Positions 6,421 through 15,226 of a stretch of DNA of 64,000 nt are shown one piece after another; position 1 is the stretch's first letter, and every line of letters starts with the position of its first letter. Under the pieces are notes generated by a model. It ran no database searches. It was not told the origin of the DNA and worked only from the letters and a program-made list of their open reading frames with translations. Source of the DNA: Bog-473 sp963770645. GTDB lineage: Bacteria; Actinomycetota; Acidimicrobiia; Acidimicrobiales; RAAP-2. The stretch is from the NCBI GenBank assembly GCA_963770645.1, contig CAVYQL010000003.1, forward strand, positions 1,488,001 to 1,552,000, given 5' to 3'. The position numbers were made by a program, and so were the translations under genes.

Positions 6421-8519
6421 GCAAGACCGAAGACCGGCTCGATCCCACGCGGGAGCCGGCAGAGGGCACCGGTGAGCCACGCGAGTCCGGGTCGACAAAC
6501 GGATCAATACCGGGCGGGGCCACCGACGGCACAATGCGACGGCTGCCGCTGGCCTCCTACGTCCCGATGGGGGCGACCAGCCGCTACACGGCGCCCAAGG
6601 CCACCATCGACCCGGATCGCTCCAAGTCGTGGATCAAGCGTGCGACGCCCATCGTCATGGCGCACAAGCTGCAGTGGTTCAGCGCACTCATCTTCTCGTT
6701 CCTCGGCCTGATCATTCAGGTGTGGATCCCCAAGATCCTCCAGAACGCCATCACCAGCGCACTGATCCTCAAGAACCACCCGCTGCACGGCTACGTGGAG
6801 TTGATCGCCGTGCTGGCGCTGTTCACCGGGGTCTTCGGCTACATCTCGCGCACCAACCTCTTCAAAGTCGCGTACGCGATCGAATTCGACCTGCGCAACA
6901 TCCTCTACGAGCACTTCACGCGGATGTCCTTCCCGTTCTACGATCGGGTCCAGTCAGGGCAGCTCATCTCGCGGGCCAACTCGGATATCCGCTCCGTGCA
7001 GATGTACCTGACGTTCGCGCCGATGATCCTGGTGCAGTGCTCCATCGCGCTGGTCGCGTTCGCCTTCATGCTCTCCATCAGCGTCCCGTTGGCTTTCGTT
7101 GCCATGGCATCCATGCCGTTCATCTACATCGTGGGCGTCAAGATGCGGAAGTCGCTCTTCCCGGTGTCGTGGCTCATCCAGTCCCGCCTGGCCGAGGTGG
7201 CGACCGTCGTGGACGAGAACGTCAACGGCGTGCGGGTCGTGCGCAGCTTCGCCGCCGAGCCGCAGCAGCTCGGCCAGCTGGCCAAGGCGGCCGACCGCGT
7301 CCAGTGGGGCTACATCAAGGACGCCGACCTGCGCGCCCGCTTCGCCCCGCTCGTGCAGAACCTCTCCCAAGTCGGGCTCGTCCTGGTGCTGCTGGTCGGA
7401 GGGTGGCTGGTCATTCACGAGCACCTGCCCGTCGCCTCGATCGTCTCGTTCAACCTCTACCTGGTCATGATGCAGGCCCCCTTCATGATGCTCGGGATGT
7501 TGATCATGATGGGTCAGCGCGCCTCGGCCTCGGCCGACCGGATTTACGAGATCATCGACGAGAAGCCCACGATCGTCGACCGGCCCGGCGCCGTCGACCT
7601 CGTCGACTGCCAGGGTGACGTCGAGTTCGACGACGTCAGTTTCGCCTACGCGGATGACAGCCTGCTCTCAAAGACGAGCGACGACGGGCCGCGCGAGATC
7701 CTGCGCAACTTGAACCTGCACCTGCACCCGGGCGAGACCATCGCCCTGGTCGGGCGCACCGGCAGCGGCAAGTCCACCGTGGCCCGCGTGCTGGCCCGCT
7801 TCTACGACGCCACCGGCGGCACCGTCCGGGTCGACGGGCACGACGTGCGCGACCTCACCCTCACCAGCCTGCGGGCCAACATCGGCGTCGTCCTCGACGA
7901 GCCCTTCCTCTTCTCCGTGTCGATCCGGGACAACATCGCCTACGGACGACCGGACGCCTCGCTCGAGGAGGTCATGGCCGCGGCCGAGGCGGCCGGCGCC
8001 ACCGGCTTCATCAACCGGCTGGCCGACGGGTACGACACCGTGGTGGGCGAGCGGGGCTACACGCTCTCGGGCGGACAGCGCCAGCGCATCGCCATCGCCC
8101 GCGCGCTGCTGGTCAACCCGCCCATCCTGATCCTCGACGACGCCACCAGCGCGATCGACGTGAAGGTCGAGCAGCGCATCCACTCGGCGCTCCGCGTCCT
8201 GATGGAGGGGCGCACCACGCTGATCATCGCCCACCGCCTCTCGACCATCAGCCTGGCCGACCGGGTCGTGCTGCTCGACGGTGGACGCATCGTGGCCGAC
8301 GGGACCCATGCCGAGCTGCTGGCTTCGACACCGCTCTACTCCGAAGTGCTGGCCCAGGCCTCCAGCGAAGAGCAGCGGGCCGCCGAGGCTGCGGCCGGCG
8401 CCGAGGACCTCGGGCTGGACGACGACGTGTTGGAGCCAGCGGGCGTCGCGCTCGCGCCCGAGGACGGGCTCCTCGAGACCGACGACGAGGTCCTCGAGCC
8501 CGAGAGGGGTGAGGTCTGA
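6417..8519 (+). CDS. heterodimeric ABC exporter subunit A (degenerate Walker B)
   Basis: Half-transporter of 700 residues: a cytoplasmic leader of about 65, a six-helix type IV exporter domain (about 75-385) and an ATPase domain (about 415-650). Walker A is GRTGSGKST (near 446), the signature is LSGGQRQR (near 550) and the H-loop is IIAHRLS. Walker B reads ILILDDATS (near 571), with Asp in place of the catalytic Glu, and the Q-loop reads VVLDEPFLF with no Gln. Such changes mark the degenerate-site partner in heterodimeric exporters like TM287/288. The gene overlaps marR (ATGA) and the next ABC gene (TGATG), so the two halves are made together; it probably exports drugs or lipids. Confidence 0.92.
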   Translation: MSKTEDRLDPTREPAEGTGEPRESGSTNGSIPGGATDGTMRRLPLASYVPMGATSRYTAPKATIDPDRSKSWIKRATPIVMAHKLQWFSALIFSFLGLIIQVWIPKILQNAITSALILKNHPLHGYVELIAVLALFTGVFGYISRTNLFKVAYAIEFDLRNILYEHFTRMSFPFYDRVQSGQLISRANSDIRSVQMYLTFAPMILVQCSIALVAFAFMLSISVPLAFVAMASMPFIYIVGVKMRKSLFPVSWLIQSRLAEVATVVDENVNGVRVVRSFAAEPQQLGQLAKAADRVQWGYIKDADLRARFAPLVQNLSQVGLVLVLLVGGWLVIHEHLPVASIVSFNLYLVMMQAPFMMLGMLIMMGQRASASADRIYEIIDEKPTIVDRPGAVDLVDCQGDVEFDDVSFAYADDSLLSKTSDDGPREILRNLNLHLHPGETIALVGRTGSGKSTVARVLARFYDATGGTVRVDGHDVRDLTLTSLRANIGVVLDEPFLFSVSIRDNIAYGRPDASLEEVMAAAEAAGATGFINRLADGYDTVVGERGYTLSGGQRQRIAIARALLVNPPILILDDATSAIDVKVEQRIHSALRVLMEGRTTLIIAHRLSTISLADRVVLLDGGRIVADGTHAELLASTPLYSEVLAQASSEEQRAAEAAAGAEDLGLDDDVLEPAGVALAPEDGLLETDDEVLEPERGEV

Positions 8520-10450
8520 TGTTCGGCGGTGGCGGAGTCGGTCCGCCGATGGGTGGCGGCGGGGCCCCGGGCTCGGCCCAGGCGGGCCTGCCGTTCGGCG
8601 GGATCCCGCACGAGCTGCAGGCCGGTGTCGACCTGCTGCTCGCCGAAGAGCCCGAGCGCGGCGAGCCCGACGTCGCCTTCACCCAGCTGCCGACGGAGCA
8701 CGAGTCGAAGAAGCTGACGCTCACCTCCTTGCTCTTGGAGTACCCGGGCATGTGCGTGCTCGCCGCGTTCTTGGTGGGGACGATCGCGCTGTTCACCCAG
8801 CTCGGTCCGAGCCTGGTCTCCTACGCCATCAATCACGGCCTGACACCGCCCCACTACGACTACGGCGTCATCGTGTTGATGGCTGTGCTGTACCTGGTGT
8901 CGATCGTGGTGTCGGGCACCGCCCAGTGGGGACAGGCGCGGGTGACGGGCCGCCTGGCCTCGTGGGTCATGAACGACCTGCGCATCAAGGTCTTCCGTCA
9001 CCTCCAGCGGCTCTCGCTCGACTTCTTCACCGAGGAGAAGGCGGGCGTCGTCATGAGCCGCATGACGAGCGACATCGAGAACCTGCAGCAGCTGCTCCAA
9101 GACGGGCTGGCCCAGTTCGCCATTCAGGGCCTGACCATGGTGGTGATCACCGTCTTCCTCTTCGCCACCAACGCGAAGCTGGCCGCCATCACCGTCTTCG
9201 CGGTGCTGCCGCCACTGATCATCATGTCGATCTGGTTCAAGCGAGCCTCAGAGCGCGGCTACGACAAGGTGCGCGACGGCATCGCACTCGTGCTGGCCGA
9301 TCTCTCCGAGAGCCTGCAGGGCGTGCGCATCGTGACGGCGCACAACCGGCAGCGCTACAACGTCGAGACCCACCGCGACATCGTCGGCTCCTACCGGGAC
9401 GCCAACAACTACACCGGCCGCATCAACGGCGTCTACGGGCCGGGGTCACAGGTCATCAGCGTCTTCGGGCAGTTGCTCATCCTGGGCATCGGCGGCACCA
9501 TGTACCTGCACCACCCCCAGGAGATCAACCTGGGCCAGCTGACCGCCTTCTTCCTCTACGTCAACCGCTTCTTCTCTCCGATTCAGCTACTGGTGCAGCA
9601 GTACAACACCTTCCAGCAGGGCCGGGCGTCGGTGTTCAAGCTGCGCGGCCTGCTCGAGACGGAGCCGTCCGTGCTGGAGGAGCGCGACGCGGTGGTGCTA
9701 CCCCAGATCAGGGGCGAGATCCGCTTCGACCACGTCTCCTTCGGCTACGACCCTGCCGTGCCGGTGCTGCACGACGTCGACCTGACAATTGAGCCCGGCG
9801 AGACGGTGGCCTTCGTCGGCGCCACCGGGGCGGGCAAGTCGACCATGGCCAAGCTGGTGACGCGTTTCTACGACCCCACCGCAGGCCGCGTGCTCATTGA
9901 CGGCTTCGACCTCAAGCACGTGACGCTCGCCTCGCTGCGGAGCCAGCTCGGTGTCGTTCCCCAAGAGCCATTCCTCTTCGCCGGCACCATCCGCGACAAC
10001 ATCTCGTTCGCGCGCCCGGGCGCGCCCGACGACGAGGTGTGGGAGGCCGTCCACCAGGTTGGCCTCGGCGAGCTCGTGCACCGGCTGCCCTACGGGCTCG
10101 ACACGCCCGTGCACGAGCGCGGCCAGTCTTTGTCTTCGGGCGAACGCCAGCTCATCGCGCTCGGCCGGGCCTTCATGGCCGAACCCCGCGTGCTCGTGCT
10201 CGACGAGGCGACCTCGAACCTGGACCTCAAGTCCGAGACCCTGGTGGAGGCCGCACTCGACGTGCTCTTGGAGGGCCGAACCGCGGTCCTCATCGCCCAC
10301 CGGCTCTCGACTGCGATGCGAGCCGACCGCATCGTGGTGGTCGGCGACGGCCGGCTCCTCGAGGTCGGCTCTCACGACGAGCTGGTCGCGCTCGGCGGCC
10401 ACTACGCCGAGATGTACGCGACCTGGATCAGCCAGTCGCACGCGGCCTGA
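8519..10450 (+). CDS. heterodimeric ABC exporter subunit B (canonical Walker B, altered signature)
   Basis: Partner half-transporter of 643 residues with a Gly/Pro-rich N-terminus, six transmembrane helices (about 80-375) and an ATPase domain. Walker A is GATGAGKST (near 434), the Q-loop VVPQEPFLF is normal and Walker B RVLVLDEATS has the catalytic Glu. The signature reads LSSGERQL instead of LSGGQ. In the antiparallel ATPase dimer this signature faces the Walker sites of subunit A, so both changes fall in one composite site and the other site stays intact. The start ATG shares one base with the stop of subunit A. Confidence 0.92.
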   Translation: MFGGGGVGPPMGGGGAPGSAQAGLPFGGIPHELQAGVDLLLAEEPERGEPDVAFTQLPTEHESKKLTLTSLLLEYPGMCVLAAFLVGTIALFTQLGPSLVSYAINHGLTPPHYDYGVIVLMAVLYLVSIVVSGTAQWGQARVTGRLASWVMNDLRIKVFRHLQRLSLDFFTEEKAGVVMSRMTSDIENLQQLLQDGLAQFAIQGLTMVVITVFLFATNAKLAAITVFAVLPPLIIMSIWFKRASERGYDKVRDGIALVLADLSESLQGVRIVTAHNRQRYNVETHRDIVGSYRDANNYTGRINGVYGPGSQVISVFGQLLILGIGGTMYLHHPQEINLGQLTAFFLYVNRFFSPIQLLVQQYNTFQQGRASVFKLRGLLETEPSVLEERDAVVLPQIRGEIRFDHVSFGYDPAVPVLHDVDLTIEPGETVAFVGATGAGKSTMAKLVTRFYDPTAGRVLIDGFDLKHVTLASLRSQLGVVPQEPFLFAGTIRDNISFARPGAPDDEVWEAVHQVGLGELVHRLPYGLDTPVHERGQSLSSGERQLIALGRAFMAEPRVLVLDEATSNLDLKSETLVEAALDVLLEGRTAVLIAHRLSTAMRADRIVVVGDGRLLEVGSHDELVALGGHYAEMYATWISQSHAA

Positions 10451-10465
10451 CGCCGTGGCGGTGCG

Positions 10466-10792
10466 TTAGGGGAGCTTGATGTCGTGGCGTTCGGCGGCCA
10501 CCCGCCGGACTTTGTCACTGAGTTCGGACCTGGGCACGGGCACCACGATGCGCCATTTCTGGCAGACCGGACAGCGCTGGTAGCGCTTGTACCCGAGCCG
10601 GACGGCCTTGAACGATGAGCCGACGACCCACAGTGTGGTGAAGAGGTGGCCCCGGCTGCAGCGGACGATGGTGTCGCCCCCCATGCCCTCGTAGCCGCGG
10701 TTGCGCCCGGCCCGCCCGCCGACGACCGCGATCACGATCACGACTCCCGCCGCGATCACCACGGCCAGGAGGACGATGACCCAGGTGCTCAT
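10466..10792 (-). CDS. small membrane protein with zinc-ribbon-like domain
   Basis: Protein of 108 residues. An N-terminal transmembrane segment (STWVIVLLAVVIAAGVVIVI) is followed by a soluble domain with RCSRGHLFTTLWV and RYQRCPVCQKWRIV. The pattern C-x3-H and C-x2-C fits a zinc-binding ribbon facing the cytosol. I know similar short actinobacterial proteins but no function. It is convergent with the ABC exporter operon, 15 bases apart, and divergent from the methyltransferase. Confidence 0.7.
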   Translation of the reverse strand: MSTWVIVLLAVVIAAGVVIVIAVVGGRAGRNRGYEGMGGDTIVRCSRGHLFTTLWVVGSSFKAVRLGYKRYQRCPVCQKWRIVVPVPRSELSDKVRRVAAERHDIKLP

Positions 10793-10867
10793 CCCTCTCC
10801 CCGATCAGCTCGAGACGACGGCGAAGGTGCCGGCGCCTTCTCGGCCTCGCCCTGGCACGATACGGCT

Positions 10868-11623
10868 GTGCCCGAGAACTATTTCGTCGGCTCGATCGCC
10901 ACTGACTATGAGGCCAAGTGGCCCCACCTCTTCGAGCCCGCCGTGGTGGACCCGGCGGTGGAGTTCCTGGCTGAGGCCGCCGGGCCCGGGCCAATCCTCG
11001 AATTCGGCATCGGCACGGGCCGGCTGGCCCTGCCGCTGAGCCGGCGGAGTCTCGGCGTCTGCGGCATCGAGCTGTCTCCGGACATGGTGGGAGTACTGCG
11101 TTCGCAGGCGGGCGCCGGCGCCATCGGCGTGACCGTCGGCGACTTCGCCACGGCGCAAGTTGATGGCTCGCTGGGGTCCTTCGCCCTCGTCTACCTCGTT
11201 CGCAACACGATCATGAACCTGACCACACAAGACGAGCAGGTGGCCTGCTTCGCCAACGCAGCCGCCCATCTGGCACACCGAGGTTGCTTCGTCGTGGAGT
11301 TGATCGTGCCTGAGCTGCGGCGCCTGCCGCCGGGAACGACGACCCGGCCCTTCATGGTGACCCCTTCTCACGTCGGCGTCGACGAGTTCGACGTCGCCAC
11401 ACAACGCTCGTGGTCCCACCACTACTGGTTCGGTGACGACGGCACCATGGAGACGTTCAGCGCGCCGTTCCGCTACGTCTGGCCCGCCGAGTTGGACCTG
11501 ATGGCGCGGCTCGCCGGCATGGCTTTGCGAGAACGCTGGAGTGACTGGGACAGATCCACCTTCGACGAGCGCAGCACCAGCCACATCTCTGTCTGGGAGA
11601 AGGTGGGGCCACCGCTGTCGTGA
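10868..11623 (+). CDS. class I SAM-dependent methyltransferase
   Basis: Rossmann-fold methyltransferase of about 251 residues. The SAM-binding glycine loop is ILEFGIGTGRLALPLS, followed by the acidic end of strand 2 (VCGIELSPDMVGVL) and the motif II/III region GDFATAQVDGSLGSFALVYL. The target is unknown. GTG 10868 gives a start just before the conserved YFVGSIATDYEAKW; a longer in-frame extension upstream overlaps the divergent gene and looks non-coding. The stop codon lies inside the first unit of a 14-bp tandem repeat. Confidence 0.85.
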   Translation: MPENYFVGSIATDYEAKWPHLFEPAVVDPAVEFLAEAAGPGPILEFGIGTGRLALPLSRRSLGVCGIELSPDMVGVLRSQAGAGAIGVTVGDFATAQVDGSLGSFALVYLVRNTIMNLTTQDEQVACFANAAAHLAHRGCFVVELIVPELRRLPPGTTTRPFMVTPSHVGVDEFDVATQRSWSHHYWFGDDGTMETFSAPFRYVWPAELDLMARLAGMALRERWSDWDRSTFDERSTSHISVWEKVGPPLS

Positions 11624-11684
11624 CCGTGCTGTCGTGACCGTGCTGTCGTGACCGTGCTGTCGTGACCATGCTGTCGTGACCGTG
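11615..11684. repeat. 14-bp tandem repeat, five units, spanning a stop codon
   Basis: Five head-to-tail copies of CTGTCGTGACCGTG at 11615, 11629, 11643, 11657 and 11671; only the fourth differs (one G to A). The first copy contains the TGA of the methyltransferase gene and the array ends 14 bases before the convergent VOC gene. It does not form a hairpin that would act as a terminator. Confidence 0.9.
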
Positions 11685-11698
11685 CAGCGAGTGATCGG

Positions 11699-12040
11699 TC
11701 AGCGCACCTCGATCAGCGCCACCGTGTTGCCGTCGGCATCGCGCAAGGTCGCCTTGCGCTCAGCGGGACCGACCCGCTCGACAAGAACCGGGGTGAGCCC
11801 ACGGGCCGCCAGCTCGACGAGCGTCGCGTCGAGGTCCCCGACGGACATCGTGGCAGTCGCGTGCCCCGCGCGTGTCTCGTCGACGAGCACGTAGAGCCAG
11901 GCCGTGTCCGTGAGCCGCCACATGACCTCGTCCTCGTTCGGCACGATGTCGGGAGGACGGCCGAAGAGCCGTTCGAAATAGTCCTGACCAGCGGCCAAGG
12001 CCGAGACCGGCACCGCGGTGAAGGCGACCTCGACGTCCAC
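11699..12040 (-). CDS. VOC family protein (glyoxalase-like)
   Basis: Small protein of 113 residues with the fold of the vicinal oxygen chelate family: FTAVPVSALAAGQDYFERLF at the start, a central strand AWLYVLVDETRAGHATATMS, and the end KATLRDADGNTVALIEV with the typical D-x-x-G-N turn. Enzyme activity is unknown; it could also be a binding protein. The start is GTG 12040. It stands alone, divergent from the secreted protein gene. Confidence 0.82.
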   Translation of the reverse strand: MDVEVAFTAVPVSALAAGQDYFERLFGRPPDIVPNEDEVMWRLTDTAWLYVLVDETRAGHATATMSVGDLDATLVELAARGLTPVLVERVGPAERKATLRDADGNTVALIEVR

Positions 12041-12155
12041 GACCAGCGACGTTACCGCCGCGCCAATCCCGATGACCGGCCCGGGCGTAACGCGTACGAG
12101 GGGGCGGTCCGTTGACCTCCAGCGGATCCGGGAGCAAGGAGGAGGTCAGGCGCAC

Positions 12156-13310
12156 ATGGACGGACACTCAACGCACAGGCAAGGTGGGAGAGCTCGGCTC
12201 GTGGCGGCCGCCGTCGCCACGCTGGCGGCACTGGCCGCGACGGTCACCGTGGGCGCGATCGGGACGGCACCCGCCGGCGCGGCTCCTGTCCCCTTCCTCT
12301 CGCACTTTCACTCGGTGAGCGTCGTCGCGTCCACGGTGCCGGCCAACGGTGATCAGAACCCCTACGGCGTCGCCAACGTGCCCTTCAGCACGGGCACCCT
12401 GGTGCGCGGCGACACGTTGGTCAGCAACTTCAACGCGCGCAGCAACCTGCAAGGGACCGGGACCACGATCGTCCAGGTCGCACCGAGCGGACAGGTCGAC
12501 CTCTTCGCCCGGATCAATCCGAACCTGCCCGGGTGCCCAGGCGGCGTGGGCCTGACGACGGCGCTCAGCGTCCTCGACGACGGCTATGTCGTGGTCGGCA
12601 GCCTGCCGGTGACCGACCACGGGAACGGGACACCCGAGGCCGGGTGCCTCATCGTCCTCAACAGCAACGGCGTGCCGGTCGAGACGTGGGCCGGCAACGG
12701 CATCAACGGCCCCTGGGACATGACGTCGCTGCAGGTGTTCGGGCCGTTCGCCGAACTGTTCGTGACGAACGTGCTCAACGGCACGGTGGCCGCAGCGGGC
12801 AACGAGGTGGACCACGGCACGGTGCTGCGGCTCAGCGTCTTCGATCCGCCGGGTCGCCCGCCCGCACTCTTCGCGTCGACGACGATCGCCACGGGCTTCG
12901 CAGAGGAGCTCAACTCGAGTGCGCTGGTGCTCGGCCCGACGGGCGTCGCGCTCGGCTACGACGGGACGCTCTACGTCGCCGATACGGTGCGCAATCGCAT
13001 TGCCGCCGTGCCGTTCGCGACGGGACGATTCTTCCCGGTCTCGGGCGGCGGGTTCACCGTGAGCGCTGGTGACCATCTGAACGCGCCCCTCGGCCTCACG
13101 CTGGCGCCGAACGGGGACTTGATCACCGTCAACGGAAACGACGGCAACGCAGTCGAGATCAGCCCGTTCGGGGCCCAGGTCGACACGGTGACCATCGACC
13201 CCTTCGACAGCGGCGGGGACCTCTTCGGGCTGGCCATCGCACCAAACGACAACGGCGTCCTCTTCGTGGACGACAACGGCTCCGCCAACACGCTCGACTT
13301 GCTGCACTAA
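12156..13310 (+). CDS. secreted NHL/SMP-30-like beta-propeller protein
   Basis: Exported protein of 384 residues. The signal peptide has a basic start (GHSTHRQGGRARL), a hydrophobic core (VAAAVATLAALAATVTVGAI) and a likely cleavage after AGA near residue 46. The mature part shows repeated propeller blades of the NHL/gluconolactonase-like kind: NGINGPWDMTSLQVFGPFAE, GPTGVALGYDGTLYVADTVR, LNAPLGLTLAPNGDLITVNG and GDLFGLAIAPNDNGVLFVDD. These usually bind ligands or act as lactonases outside the cell; none is assigned. ATG 12156 has an AAGGAGGAGG about nine bases upstream. A GC-rich hairpin follows the gene. Confidence 0.82.
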   Translation: MDGHSTHRQGGRARLVAAAVATLAALAATVTVGAIGTAPAGAAPVPFLSHFHSVSVVASTVPANGDQNPYGVANVPFSTGTLVRGDTLVSNFNARSNLQGTGTTIVQVAPSGQVDLFARINPNLPGCPGGVGLTTALSVLDDGYVVVGSLPVTDHGNGTPEAGCLIVLNSNGVPVETWAGNGINGPWDMTSLQVFGPFAELFVTNVLNGTVAAAGNEVDHGTVLRLSVFDPPGRPPALFASTTIATGFAEELNSSALVLGPTGVALGYDGTLYVADTVRNRIAAVPFATGRFFPVSGGGFTVSAGDHLNAPLGLTLAPNGDLITVNGNDGNAVEISPFGAQVDTVTIDPFDSGGDLFGLAIAPNDNGVLFVDDNGSANTLDLLH

Positions 13311-13356
13311 GGCGCGGCCGGACAGAGCGGGACCAGCGCAGCAGTCGCCCGGGTCA

Positions 13357-13386
13357 CCCGGGGTGGGAAGACACACCCGCCCCGGG
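13357..13386. terminator. bidirectional terminator-like hairpin
   Basis: Eleven-base-pair stem CCCGGGGTGGG / CCCGCCCCGGG with an 8-base loop and one G-T pair. It lies midway between the convergent ends of the secreted propeller gene and the PaaX-like gene. No T-run follows, as is usual in GC-rich actinobacteria. Confidence 0.55.
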
Positions 13387-13409
13387 CACCCGAGCCGGCA
13401 CCTGAGGGC

Positions 13410-14177
13410 TCAGGACCGGCTCCAGTCGCGCAGCGTGGCGCGGTAGCGCGTGTCCCAGTCGCCATAGGCCGCCCGCAGCGCCGCGCCCGGCCAGTGGGCG
13501 GGGAGGAGCTCGGCCGGGAGCAGCGGGTCACCTTGGAGGTGGCGCAGCACGGCGGCCGAGAGCTCGAACCCGGGCGCCAGCGCCTCGGGGCGCTCGGGTG
13601 CCAGCGCATCGAGCGCGCGCCGCAGGTCGTCGGCGCGCTCGGCCCAGGCCGTCAGGTCCCACAACCGAGCGGCCAAGCCCCGCGCGTCGTCGGGACGCGC
13701 GGGCATGAGCTCGACGTCGGCGTCCAGGGAGTCGGGGAGCTGTAGCGCGACGTTGGCCGGCCGCATCCACACCCCCTCGCGCAACTCGGCCAGACGGGCA
13801 TAGGCGAGCGAGCGCCGGCGGGCGCCGCGGACCTCGGCGGTGCTGCCCGACGTCGTCACGACGGCCAGCCACCAGGTGCCGTCGTAGGGCACGGTCGACC
13901 CCGAGCGGCTGGACGCCTGCCGGGCCTGGCGAGCCACGAGGTGGCCGGCGAGCCGGTAACCGCCTGACCCGTCCGTCGTCGTCTCGCCGGCGGCCACCAT
14001 CCGGCTGAGGGCAACCCGCGCCCGGTTCTCGCTGATGCCGAACAGCCCGGTCAAGCGGACGAGCTGGGCCACGGGCAGTTCGGGCGGCTCCATGCCCAAC
14101 AGGGCACTGGCCAGCACCGACCGGGCGGTGAGCGGCCGGATGTCCAGGGCAACGGCCGTATTACGCGATTGCATCAC
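13410..14177 (-). CDS. PaaX-like transcriptional regulator
   Basis: Regulator of about 255 residues resembling PaaX, the phenylacetyl-CoA-responsive repressor. The N-terminal winged helix contains LPVAQLVRLTGLFGISENRA and RVALSRMVAAGETTTDGSGG; the central domain has WWLAVVTTSG and RLAELREGVWMRPANV, and a C-terminal helical domain follows (WDLTAWAERADDLRRALDAL). There are no phenylacetate genes here. It is divergent from the fatty-acid desaturase with only 26 bases between, and a TATTACG/CGTAATA repeat spans the gap, so it probably controls the desaturase and itself. GTG 14177 or ATG 14174 fits; a -10 TACCTT lies five bases upstream, suggesting a leaderless start. Confidence 0.82.
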   Translation of the reverse strand: MMQSRNTAVALDIRPLTARSVLASALLGMEPPELPVAQLVRLTGLFGISENRARVALSRMVAAGETTTDGSGGYRLAGHLVARQARQASSRSGSTVPYDGTWWLAVVTTSGSTAEVRGARRRSLAYARLAELREGVWMRPANVALQLPDSLDADVELMPARPDDARGLAARLWDLTAWAERADDLRRALDALAPERPEALAPGFELSAAVLRHLQGDPLLPAELLPAHWPGAALRAAYGDWDTRYRATLRDWSRS

Positions 14178-14197
14178 TTGACAAGGTATCGTAATAT
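14159..14197. promoter_or_regulatory. divergent promoter and candidate operator between PaaX-like and desaturase genes
   Basis: For the desaturase, a -35 TTGCAT (14169-14174) and -10 TAATAT (14192-14197) are 17 bases apart, and the ATG begins six bases after the -10, fitting a leaderless mRNA. A 7-bp perfect inverted repeat TATTACG (14159-14165) / CGTAATA (14190-14196) overlaps this -10 and the first codons of the regulator. Both signals are AT-rich in a GC-rich region. Confidence 0.6.
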
Positions 14198-14203
14198 GTC
14201 CTC

Positions 14204-15190
14204 ATGGCCGCAACCATGGTGCCCGACGTCACGGACCGGCCGGACGTGCTCCCGAGCGAGCGCCTCCTGGCCAACGGCATGGCCATGCCGGGGTTGCGGG
14301 CCGACCTGCGCCGTATCGACAACAGGCGCAACGCCCTCTCGGTGGTGGCGGTGTGGTTCTGGGTGGCGCTGCTCATCGGCGGTGCCGTCTTCATCGACCA
14401 GTGGTGGAGCTACCTGATCGCCTTCATCTTGATGGGGCCGATGTACGCCCGCTTCGCCATCCTCATGCACGAGGCGGCGCACAAGCTCCTCTTCACCAAC
14501 AAGCGCTGGAACGACCTGATCGGCAAGTGGGTGGTGGCCTATCCCGTCTTCACGCCGGTGCAGCTGTACCGGCGCGTGCACTTCGCGCACCACAAGGACG
14601 AGTTCGGGCCTGACGAGCCGGACATGGCATTCTACTCGCCGTATCGATGCACGCGCCGAGCCCTGTACCGGCGCCTGTTCCGCGATGCCGTTGGCATCAG
14701 CGGCTGGAAGAACCTCGTCCCGCTCGTCAAGAACACGCTGCACAAGCCCTTCCGCCCGATCGGCCTCTCCATCTTCGGTGTCCAGGCCGCGCTGTGGGCG
14801 ATCATGTGGGCCGCAACGGGACGCTGGTGGATCTACCCGCTGCTGTGGTTCTTGCCCTGGATGACCGAGTGGCGCGTCATCAACCGCCTGCGCTCGATCG
14901 CCGAGCACGGCGGCATGGAGCGCAGCCCGGATCGCCGGGCAACGACGCACCACGTGCGCCAGTCCTGGCTGGCGCGGTTCTGGATCGTGCCGTACAACAC
15001 CGGGTGGCATCTCGCCCACCACGTCGACATGGGCGTGCCGTGGCGCAACCTGCCCGCCTACCACGCCGAGCTCGAGCGGGCCGGCTATGTCACCGACGCC
15101 ATCACCTACCCGAGCTACTGGGCCTTGTGGAAGGCGCTCAGCAGCGCGGACGAGGACAGCGAGGTGAAAGCCCGGGCCGCGTCGGCCTGA
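14204..15190 (+). CDS. membrane fatty acid desaturase
   Basis: Integral membrane di-iron desaturase of 328 residues. The three histidine boxes are HEAAH (near residue 88), HFAHH (near 126) and HLAHH (near 268), set between hydrophobic segments (AVWFWVALLIGGAVFIDQWW, IAFILMGPMYARFAILM, ALWAIMWAATGRWWIYPLLW). It would insert a double bond or hydroxyl into membrane acyl chains using oxygen. The leaderless promoter and adjacent PaaX-like regulator suggest it is made on demand, for example after changes in acyl-CoA pools or temperature; this is inference. Confidence 0.9.
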   Translation: MAATMVPDVTDRPDVLPSERLLANGMAMPGLRADLRRIDNRRNALSVVAVWFWVALLIGGAVFIDQWWSYLIAFILMGPMYARFAILMHEAAHKLLFTNKRWNDLIGKWVVAYPVFTPVQLYRRVHFAHHKDEFGPDEPDMAFYSPYRCTRRALYRRLFRDAVGISGWKNLVPLVKNTLHKPFRPIGLSIFGVQAALWAIMWAATGRWWIYPLLWFLPWMTEWRVINRLRSIAEHGGMERSPDRRATTHHVRQSWLARFWIVPYNTGWHLAHHVDMGVPWRNLPAYHAELERAGYVTDAITYPSYWALWKALSSADEDSEVKARAASA

Positions 15191-15226
15191 GGGCGACGCA
15201 CAGCGCAACTGGCGAGGACGAGGACC

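Noticed and set aside
14178..14183. TTGACA read as -35 of the desaturase
   Set aside because: It lies only eight bases before the -10 TAATAT; TTGCAT at 14169 has the proper 17-base spacing.
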